This document shows positions 41,760 to 47,359 of a stretch of 47,359 bases of DNA, one piece after another; within the stretch, counting starts at the first letter, position 1; the number at the start of each line of letters is the position of its first letter. The stretch covers positions 1 through 47,359 of the forward strand of contig NZ_BBWU01000049.1 of the NCBI RefSeq assembly GCF_000974765.1, in the 5' to 3' direction. The notes below the pieces were generated by a model. The model searched no databases. It saw only the letters and a list, made by a program, of their open reading frames with translations, and was not told the DNA's origin. This DNA comes from Sphingomonas changbaiensis NBRC 104936. Its GTDB lineage: Bacteria; Pseudomonadota; Alphaproteobacteria; Sphingomonadales; Sphingomonadaceae. The position numbers and the translations under genes are program-made.

Positions 41760-42523
41760 GCCGCTGCCTGTCCGCGCGCCGCGCCGGCCGCCTTGATGAA
41801 CTCCCAGACCTTCATCGAGAAGGGCGGCTTCTGCTCGTGCTGCCACGCGCCCATATTGTCGTAGAGGCGACTGGCGCCCGCCATCATCTCGGGCGTCGCG
41901 ATGTCGGTGAAGGGCTTCAGCAGCGCTTTCCATTCGTCGAGCAGAGCCTGGGCCTGTTCGCTCGCCGGATCGAGCGGCAGCGCGCGTTCGATCCGCTCGC
42001 CGAGCTCGGTCCATTTCCGGCTATAGTCCGCCTGGTCGAAGCCGGGTGGGACTTTGTCCACCTGGTCGGCCCAGCGGGCCTTCTCCTCCGGCGTGATGTA
42101 GCGGTCCGTGATCCGCTGCCAGTTCTCGGCTTCCATGCTCATATTCCCTTGCCTGATCAGCGAGCAGAGCGTCGCGACGTCGATCGGCTCGCCACGATCG
42201 ATGCGGGACTGAACGGAAAGAAGCAGCGTCCGCGCCTGCGCCAGTTCGGCGGCGCGCGCCTCCACTTCGGTCAGCTGCGCCTCGACCAGCCGCGCCAGAT
42301 CGACGGATTTGCCGTCCAGCATCCGCGCGATCGCCGAAAGCGCGAAGCCGGCGCGTTTCAGCGCGACCACGGCATTCAGCCGCGCCATCTCGCCCGGACC
42401 GAACCAGCGCCGCCCGCCTTCGGTGCGCAGTGGCCGCACCAGCCCGCGCGCCTCGTAAAAGCGCAGCGCGCGCGAAGTCAGACCCGTCCGCCGCGCCACT
42501 TCCGATATGTCGATCGCGTCCAT
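41756..42523 (-). CDS. MerR-family regulator with TipAS ligand-binding domain
   Basis: The product is 255 residues. The MerR DNA-binding domain (IDISEVARRTGLTSRALRFY, EARGLVRPLR) is followed by the long dimerisation helix and a TipAS domain (about 140-250, YITPEEKARWADQVD, LDEWKALLKPFTD, LYDNMGAWQHEQKP). TipAS domains bind thiopeptides or other hydrophobic compounds and switch on multidrug genes. ATG 42523 has no ribosome binding site and lies only 13 bases from a strong palindrome, so the message may be leaderless. No efflux gene is adjacent. Confidence 0.88.
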   Translation of the reverse strand: MDAIDISEVARRTGLTSRALRFYEARGLVRPLRTEGGRRWFGPGEMARLNAVVALKRAGFALSAIARMLDGKSVDLARLVEAQLTEVEARAAELAQARTLLLSVQSRIDRGEPIDVATLCSLIRQGNMSMEAENWQRITDRYITPEEKARWADQVDKVPPGFDQADYSRKWTELGERIERALPLDPASEQAQALLDEWKALLKPFTDIATPEMMAGASRLYDNMGAWQHEQKPPFSMKVWEFIKAAGAARGQAAA

Positions 42524-42536
42524 GCGAATCGCTGTA

Positions 42537-42559
42537 GCGCTTGACGTAAGGTCAAGCGC
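42537..42559 (-). promoter_or_regulatory. Operator-like palindrome of the MerR/TipAS gene
   Basis: GCGCTTGAC (42537-42545), five bases, then GTCAAGCGC (42551-42559), a perfect 9+9 dyad. The minus strand reads TTGACC within it, a good -35. MerR-family regulators bind dyads lying between -35 and -10, so autoregulation is likely. Confidence 0.6.
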
Positions 42560-42590
42560 AAGGGGCTTGTGGACGGTGCCCACCTGCGCT

Positions 42591-42604
42591 ACCTTAGCTA
42601 AGGT
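42591..42604 (+). promoter_or_regulatory. Palindromic operator upstream of the toxin-antitoxin pair
   Basis: ACCTTAGCTAAGGT is a perfect 14-bp palindrome, 17 bases before the antitoxin start. Phd-type antitoxins repress their own operon by binding such sites. Confidence 0.55.
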
Positions 42605-42621
42605 GGACTAAGGAGTTGGCC

Positions 42622-42870
42622 GTGTCGATCGTAAACGTCCATGAGGCAAAGACGCACCTGTCGCGCCTGATCGAGGCGCTGGTCTCCGGCCGCGAAAAGG
42701 AAATCACGATCGCCCGCAACGGCGTGCCGGCCGTCACGATGACGGCTGCACAAGCAGAGCGTAAGCCGCGTGTCCTGGGGCTGGGTAAAGGCAAGTACAC
42801 TCTGGTCGAAGACTTCGATCGCGACGATGAGCTGATCGCGCGCATGTTCGAAGGCGAAGCCGACGAGTGA
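42622..42870 (+). CDS. Phd/YefM-type antitoxin
   Basis: The product is 82 residues from GTG 42622, chosen because AAGGAG ends 6 bases upstream (TTG 42616 would leave no spacing). It reads MSIVNVHEAKTHLSRLIEAL, then EITIARNGVPAVTMTAAQ, the Phd/PRD fold with its N-terminal DNA-binding part. The acidic tail (DFDRDDELIARMFEGEADE) would wrap the toxin. Its TGA overlaps the GTG of the toxin (GTGA). Confidence 0.85.
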   Translation: MSIVNVHEAKTHLSRLIEALVSGREKEITIARNGVPAVTMTAAQAERKPRVLGLGKGKYTLVEDFDRDDELIARMFEGEADE

Positions 42871-43262
42871 GACTGCTTCTCGATACCCACGTCGCACTGT
42901 GGGCGGTCATCGATCAGCAGCGCCTGACGACGGCGGCAGTGAAAATGATCGTCGACCCCGACAACGACGTGCGTGTCAGCATCGTGTCACTCTGGGAAAT
43001 TGCCATCAAGAACAGCTTGCCAGGTCGCCGGCCAGGTATCGGGATCTCGGCGGCTGAAGCGCTGGATCTCTTCACCGCGACCCGATTGATAATTCATTCG
43101 CTGGAGCCACGGCATGTTATCGCCCTGGAGCAGATGCAACTCGCTGGCGGCGATCCGTTCGATCGCATTCTTTTTGCGCAGGCAAGAACGGACGGCATGG
43201 CATTTATGACGCATGACGCGCGGATCGCCGCTTTTGGCGGCGAAACGGTGCTGAAGATCTAA
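42867..43262 (+). CDS. PIN-domain (VapC-like) ribonuclease toxin
   Basis: The product is 131 residues. The PIN-domain acidic residues are visible: Asp6 of LLLDTHVALWA, Glu of VSIVSLWEIAIKNSL (about residue 43), and the Asp of AGGDPFDRILFAQA (about residue 94) with MTHDARI (about 113). It would cleave RNA under the control of the upstream antitoxin. It starts with GTG overlapping the antitoxin stop and ends convergent with the NupC gene, the two stops overlapping. Confidence 0.88.
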   Translation: MRLLLDTHVALWAVIDQQRLTTAAVKMIVDPDNDVRVSIVSLWEIAIKNSLPGRRPGIGISAAEALDLFTATRLIIHSLEPRHVIALEQMQLAGGDPFDRILFAQARTDGMAFMTHDARIAAFGGETVLKI

Positions 43263-44527
43263 CCGACCAGCAATCCCGCCAGCGCGGCGCTCATCAGGTT
43301 CGACAGCGAGCCGGCCGCCAGCGCGCGCAGGCCGAGGCGGGCGATCACCGGGCGCTGGTTGGGTGCCAAATTGCCCGTCACCGCCATCTGGATCGCGATC
43401 GAGCTGAAATTGGCGAAACCGCAGAGCGCGAACGTCACGACGGCGACGGTCTGCGGCGACAGCGTGTCCTGGATCTTGCCGAGCTCGATGAACGCGACGA
43501 ACTCGTTCAGCACCATCTTGGTGCCGAACAGACCGCCCGCGACGCCCGCTTCGTTCCACGGCACGTTCAGCATGAACATGATCGGGCGGAAGATGAAGCC
43601 AAGCAGCATCTGAAACGACAGCTCGGGATAGCCGAACCAAGCGCCGATGCCGCCGAGCAGGCCGTTCGCCAGCGCGACCAGGGCCACGAACGCGAGCACC
43701 ATGGCGCCCACCGCGACGGCGAGCTTGACGCCGGTCTGGGCACCCTGGGCGGCAGCCATGATGATGTTGGCCGGGCGTTCCTCGTCATGGGTGGCCTCGG
43801 CGAAACCGGTCTCCTCGGAACCGGGTTCGGTGGCCACCACCTCGTCGGGCTCGGGCGTCGCGATCTCGTCCGGCATGATGATCTTCGCCATCAATATGCC
43901 GCCCGGAGCCGACATGAAGCTCGCCGCCAGCAGATAGGGCAGCAGCTGCGCGCCGATCATCGATGCATAGGCGCCGAGGATCGTGCCCGCGACGCCCGCC
44001 ATGCCGACCGTCATCATGCAGAACAGCTGCGACGGCGTCAGGCTGGCGAGGTAGGGGCGGATCACCAGCGGGCTTTCCGACTGGCCGACGAAGATGTTGG
44101 CCGCCGATCCCAGGCTCTCGACACGGGTGATGCCGGTCACCAGCCGGATCGCGCCGCCGACCCAGCGGATGATGAACTGCATCACGCCCAGATAATAGAG
44201 GATCGAGATCAGCGAGGCGAAGAAGATGATCACCGGCAGCGCCGCGATCGCGAAGCTGTTCGCGCCCATCGTCGGCCCGGCGAGCGGCCCGAAGATGAAG
44301 TCGGTCCCGGCCTTCGCATAGCCGAGCAGGTTCGACACGCCGCGCGACATCGCGCCGATCACGTCGCGGCCCCAGCCGGTGCCGAGCACCAGCAGCGCAA
44401 AACCCGCCTGCAGGGCAAAGGCCGGCGCGACCACGCGCAGCCGGATCGCGCGGCGATTGGTCGACAGCAACAGCGCAAGGCAGAGGATGACCGCGATGCC
44501 GGCCAACCCGATCAGAATGCGATTCAT
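43259..44527 (-). CDS. NupC-family concentrative nucleoside transporter
   Basis: The product is 422 residues with about ten membrane segments. Family stretches seen are NIFVGQSESPLVIRPYLASL (Q-x-E), SFMSAPGGILMAKIIMPDE, FIELGKIQDTLSPQTVAVV and ALCGFANFSSIAIQMA. These bind nucleoside and Na+ or H+. It imports nucleosides for salvage. The start ATG lies after a hairpin that separates it from the Yip1-type gene. Confidence 0.92.
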   Translation of the reverse strand: MNRILIGLAGIAVILCLALLLSTNRRAIRLRVVAPAFALQAGFALLVLGTGWGRDVIGAMSRGVSNLLGYAKAGTDFIFGPLAGPTMGANSFAIAALPVIIFFASLISILYYLGVMQFIIRWVGGAIRLVTGITRVESLGSAANIFVGQSESPLVIRPYLASLTPSQLFCMMTVGMAGVAGTILGAYASMIGAQLLPYLLAASFMSAPGGILMAKIIMPDEIATPEPDEVVATEPGSEETGFAEATHDEERPANIIMAAAQGAQTGVKLAVAVGAMVLAFVALVALANGLLGGIGAWFGYPELSFQMLLGFIFRPIMFMLNVPWNEAGVAGGLFGTKMVLNEFVAFIELGKIQDTLSPQTVAVVTFALCGFANFSSIAIQMAVTGNLAPNQRPVIARLGLRALAAGSLSNLMSAALAGLLVG

Positions 44528-44544
44528 GTAGTGAGTGAGTCCCC

Positions 44545-44577
44545 TAAGCGGCGCGGACGATACACACCGCGCCGCTT
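44545..44577 (-). terminator. Hairpin between the Yip1-type and NupC genes
   Basis: AAGCGGCGCGG pairs with CCGCGCCGCTT around a ten-base loop. Both neighbours are on the minus strand, so it would end or attenuate the upstream Yip1-type transcript. No T run. Confidence 0.5.
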
Positions 44578-44593
44578 GAGGGAAGCGGAAAAC

Positions 44594-45235
44594 TCAACCG
44601 ACCGACAGCGTCCCGCCCGGGAGGGGCATGCGCGGCGCGAACATCGAGGTCACGCTGCTCGCAACCAGCCCGACCAGGAAGAACAGCACGATCGCCGCGA
44701 CGATCGTCACGATCGTGTAGGTTGCGGCCTTGTCCTGGGGGACGCGCATCAGCCGGGGCGCGCCGGTCCAGAGCAGGTAGAGGCTGTAGAGGCCCAGGAT
44801 CGCCAGCCAGGCGAGCGACGGGATCAGCTGGAAAATGCCGGCGATCCACGAGGCGGTGCACGAATAGGCGGCGACCTTCATCGCCTGCACGTCGCTTTTC
44901 TCGCCGCCGAAATTGGGCGCGAGCGTGTTCAGGATCAGCGCCAGCACATAGACGCCGATCAGGGCGGCGACGTAGGACGCGATCGCGGTCGACAGCGCCG
45001 CGCCGAAGCTCAGCCGATAGGTGAAGCCCAATAGGCGGATGCCGAACACGCTCATCCCGATCAGCCCGGCGATCGGCCCGATCGCGGCCAGCGGCACGAC
45101 ATAGGATTTGAAGATGCCCGCCACGGTTGCGGGTTCGGCGTCGATCCGGCCCCATTCCTCCTTGGGCTGGATCAGGATGTTCTTGACGCGATCGGTAAGC
45201 GACGTGGTCGAAGGCTGCGGAAGCTCGGCACTCAT
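44594..45235 (-). CDS. Yip1 family membrane protein
   Basis: The product is 213 residues from ATG 45235, which has AGAGGGG upstream and is preferred to ATG 45256. A cytoplasmic start ([20 protein letters not shown]) typical of the family is followed by five hydrophobic helices (for example [21 protein letters not shown] and [20 protein letters not shown]). Yip1-like proteins of bacteria have no proven function. Its promoter region is shared with the divergent hslV (84-base gap). Confidence 0.85.
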   Translation of the reverse strand: MSAELPQPSTTSLTDRVKNILIQPKEEWGRIDAEPATVAGIFKSYVVPLAAIGPIAGLIGMSVFGIRLLGFTYRLSFGAALSTAIASYVAALIGVYVLALILNTLAPNFGGEKSDVQAMKVAAYSCTASWIAGIFQLIPSLAWLAILGLYSLYLLWTGAPRLMRVPQDKAATYTIVTIVAAIVLFFLVGLVASSVTSMFAPRMPLPGGTLSVG

Positions 45236-45318
45236 TCCAGGTCCCCTCTTCTTCATGTCATTTGAGGATCATGCGCCCGCCGTTGCGCCCGCGCAACCGC
45301 CGTCCCATATCGCCGGCC

Positions 45319-45882
45319 ATGAGCGGGAATGACCACGGCCTGCCGCAATGGCATGGCACCACGATTCTGTCGGTCCGCAAGAACGGGAAGGTCGTCATCG
45401 TCGGCGACGGCCAGGTCTCGATGGGCCAGACGGTGATGAAACCCAATGCACGCAAGGTGCGCAAGCTCGGCGACGGCTCGGTGATCGGCGGCTTCGCCGG
45501 CGCGACCGCCGACGCCTTCACCCTGTTCGAACGGCTGGAGCGGAAGCTGGAGCAGCATCACGGCCAATTGCTGCGCGCGGCCGTCGAGCTGGCGAAGGAC
45601 TGGCGGACCGACAAATATCTGCGCAACCTCGAGGCGCTGATGATCGTCGCCGACAAGGACGTCAGCCTGATCCTGACCGGGAACGGCGACGTGCTGGAGC
45701 CGGTGGGCGGGATCGCGGCGATCGGATCGGGCGGCAATTACGCGCTCGCCGCCGCCCGCGCGCTGGCGGAGTATGAGCCGGACGCGGAGACGCTCGCGCG
45801 CAAGGCGATGGCGGTTGCCGCCGATATCTGCGTCTACACCAACGACCAGCTGACGATCGAAAGCCTCGATTCCAGCACCTGA
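45319..45882 (+). CDS. hslV: ATP-dependent protease peptidase subunit HslV
   Basis: The product is 187 residues. A 12-residue propeptide ([12 protein letters not shown] or one longer) precedes the catalytic Thr of [20 protein letters not shown]. Further conserved parts are [54 protein letters not shown] and [18 protein letters not shown]. It forms the proteolytic chamber of HslVU. ATG 45319 is used since upstream codons encode a proline-rich stretch foreign to the family. hslU follows after a repeat element. Confidence 0.95.
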   Translation: MSGNDHGLPQWHGTTILSVRKNGKVVIVGDGQVSMGQTVMKPNARKVRKLGDGSVIGGFAGATADAFTLFERLERKLEQHHGQLLRAAVELAKDWRTDKYLRNLEALMIVADKDVSLILTGNGDVLEPVGGIAAIGSGGNYALAAARALAEYEPDAETLARKAMAVAADICVYTNDQLTIESLDSST

Positions 45883-45888
45883 CCAGTT

Positions 45889-45963
45889 CCGTTCGTGTCG
45901 AGCGAAGTCGAGACACGGTCGGTCACCTCACAATCGTCTCTCGACTTCGCTCGAGACGAACGG
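45889..45963. repeat. REP-like inverted repeat, copy 2, between hslV and hslU
   Basis: Arms 45889-45913 and 45939-45963 (25 bases) have one mismatch and share the GTCGAGCGAAGTCGAGA core with the element at 36612-36684. It sits between two genes of one operon, where it could act on transcript stability or read-through. Confidence 0.75.
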
Positions 45964-45978
45964 GTTCAAAGTTCAAAG

Positions 45979-47280
45979 ATGCAAGACAATCTCACCCCCA
46001 AAGCCATCGTCGCCTCGCTCGACGAACATATTATCGGCCAGACCGAGGCCAAGCGCGCGGTCGCGGTTGCGATGCGCAACCGCTGGCGCCGGCAGAAGCT
46101 TGCGCCCGAGCTTCGCGACGAGGTCACGCCCAAGAACATCCTGATGATCGGTCCCACCGGCTGCGGCAAGACCGAGATCAGCCGGCGGCTCGCCAAGCTC
46201 GCCGACGCGCCGTTCGTGAAGGTCGAGGCGACCAAGTTCACCGAGGTCGGCTATGTCGGCCGCGACGTCGAGCAGATCGCCCGCGACCTGGTCGAGGAAG
46301 CGATCCGGCTGGAGAAAGAGCGCCGCCGCGCCGCGGTGATGGACAAGGCGGAGGCCGCGGCGATGGAGCGGCTGCTCGACGCGCTGACCGGCAAGGGCTC
46401 CAGCGAAGCGACCCGCGCCGCCTTCCGCCAGCGGTTCGAGGAGCGCGTGCTCGACGACAAGGAAATCGAGGTCGAGCTCGCCCACCAGCCGCAGATGCCG
46501 TTCGATATTCCCGGCATGGGCGGCCAGGTCGGCATGATCAACTTGAGCGACATGATGTCCAAGGCGATGGGCGGCGGGCAGACCAAGAAGCGCAAGATCA
46601 ACGTCCGCGCCGCCTGGGAGAAATTGCTGGAGGAAGAGGCCGACAAGCGCCTCGACCAGGATGAGGTCAGCCGCCAGGCGCTCGCCGACGCGGAAGCGAA
46701 CGGCATCGTTTTCCTCGACGAGATCGACAAGATCGCGGTCAGCGACGTGCGTGGCGGGTCGGTCAGCCGCGAAGGGGTGCAGCGCGACCTGCTGCCGCTG
46801 ATCGAGGGGACAACGGTCGCGACCAAATACGGGCCGATGAAGACCGACCACATCCTTTTTATCGCCTCGGGCGCGTTCCATGTCGCCAAGCCCAGCGATC
46901 TGCTCCCGGAGCTTCAGGGGCGCCTGCCGATCCGGGTTGAGCTGAAGGCGCTGACGGAGGCGGATTTCGTCCGCATCCTGACCGACACCAAGGCCTCGCT
47001 GCCGCAGCAGTACAAGGCGCTGATCGGTACGGAGGGCGTCGAGATCGATTTCACCGACGACGGCATCGCCGCGGTGGCCCGCATCGCCGCCGAAGTGAAT
47101 GGCCAGATCGAAAATATCGGCGCGCGCCGGCTGCAGACGGTGATGGAAAAGCTGCTGGAGCAGGTCAGCTTCGACGCCGAGGACCGCAAGGGCGAGAAAC
47201 TGGTGATCGACCGCGCCTATGTCGACGCGCAGCTGAGCGACATCGCGCGGAATACGGACCTGTCGAAGTACGTGCTGTAG
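45979..47280 (+). CDS. hslU: ATP-dependent protease ATPase subunit HslU
   Basis: The product is 433 residues. Walker A is [19 protein letters not shown] (about residue 55), and Walker B is [13 protein letters not shown] (about 245). The I domain lies between (residues about 110-230). [20 protein letters not shown] and GRLPIRVEL are conserved sensor-region stretches, and the C-terminus SKYVL inserts into HslV to activate it. It unfolds substrates for HslV. ATG 45979 fits the family start ([20 protein letters not shown]); the ribosome binding site is poor, which suggests coupling to hslV across the repeat. Confidence 0.96.
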   Translation: MQDNLTPKAIVASLDEHIIGQTEAKRAVAVAMRNRWRRQKLAPELRDEVTPKNILMIGPTGCGKTEISRRLAKLADAPFVKVEATKFTEVGYVGRDVEQIARDLVEEAIRLEKERRRAAVMDKAEAAAMERLLDALTGKGSSEATRAAFRQRFEERVLDDKEIEVELAHQPQMPFDIPGMGGQVGMINLSDMMSKAMGGGQTKKRKINVRAAWEKLLEEEADKRLDQDEVSRQALADAEANGIVFLDEIDKIAVSDVRGGSVSREGVQRDLLPLIEGTTVATKYGPMKTDHILFIASGAFHVAKPSDLLPELQGRLPIRVELKALTEADFVRILTDTKASLPQQYKALIGTEGVEIDFTDDGIAAVARIAAEVNGQIENIGARRLQTVMEKLLEQVSFDAEDRKGEKLVIDRAYVDAQLSDIARNTDLSKYVL

Positions 47281-47283
47281 CCA

Positions 47284-47351
47284 AGCCCCTCTCCCCTGCG
47301 GGGAGAGGGCGACTCGCGGCAAAGCCGCGAGCGGGGTGAGGGGGCTCTGAG
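47284..47351 (+). repeat. Palindromic intergenic repeat after hslU
   Basis: Two hairpins, CCCCTCTCCCC-TG-CGGGGAGAGGG and CTCGCGGC-AAA-GCCGCGAG, lie within 5 bases of the hslU stop. This is a common dispersed repeat of GC-rich proteobacteria and may double as a terminator. The window ends inside the following sequence. Confidence 0.6.
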
Positions 47352-47359
47352 CTCGACAT

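Overview
The window looks like the chromosome of a Sphingomonas-type alphaproteobacterium. The backbone carries a CtrA cell-cycle regulator, a leucyl-transferase of the Bpt type, an HWE sensor kinase and the hslV-hslU protease pair. The DNA is GC-rich, and the accessory DNA holds a PEP-CTERM protein with a PEPAAWA-type tail and a Ti-type relaxase, all common in sphingomonads. The species cannot be named from the sequence.

Layout. Positions 1-1323 carry a DUF2171 gene (minus strand). A tRNA-Ala(CGC) gene follows at 1324-1399. A 16-bp direct repeat lies over the tRNA 3' end (1386-1401) and again at 35588-35603. I read the 34.2 kb between the copies as an integrated genomic island: it has a tyrosine integrase just inside the right end, a large serine recombinase just inside the left end, a relaxase with an oriT-like site, and patchy low-GC DNA. 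Right of 35603 the backbone resumes with ctrA, a small zinc-ribbon protein, bpt, threonine ammonia-lyase, an HWE kinase, an AraC-type and a MerR/TipAS-type regulator, a Phd-VapC type toxin-antitoxin pair, a nucleoside transporter, a Yip1-family membrane protein and hslVU. In an empty chromosome, tRNA-Ala would lie directly upstream of ctrA.

Inside the island. (a) 1.5-12.4 kb is cargo: serine recombinase, GFA-family protein, a minus-strand overlapping operon (DUF2384 protein, receiver stub lacking its phosphorylation half, HisKA_2 kinase), RcnB-like periplasmic protein, CPA1-type antiporter, small unknown genes, PEP-CTERM protein and a lipoprotein. It is bracketed by copies of an 82-bp degenerate repeat in opposite orientations (about 4121-4300 and 12441-12690). 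(b) 13-15.4 kb holds a lipoprotein with a Gly/Gln-rich tail and a trypsin-like protease. (c) 15.4-24.6 kb is a plasmid-like maintenance and transfer module: AlpA, ParB-like protein, stand-alone sigma-region-4 protein, nucleotidyltransferase-HEPN protein, DUF736, CsbD, TraD, TraC, an oriT-like site, TraA and DUF6118. No type IV secretion genes are present, so the element may be mobilizable rather than self-transmissible. (d) 24.6-27.7 kb is a graveyard of Rhs-tail-like fragments, a truncated sigma-region-4 copy and a truncated MAPEG gene. (e) 27.6-34.2 kb is a seven-gene minus-strand operon: small secreted proteins, a single-YD-repeat protein, a 1440-residue RHS protein with an unfamiliar 191-residue tip, and a lipoprotein that is the natural immunity candidate.

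The least familiar parts are the RHS operon with its secreted-protein ladder and orphan tips, the DUF2384/receiver-stub/kinase operon, and the 82-bp repeat family.
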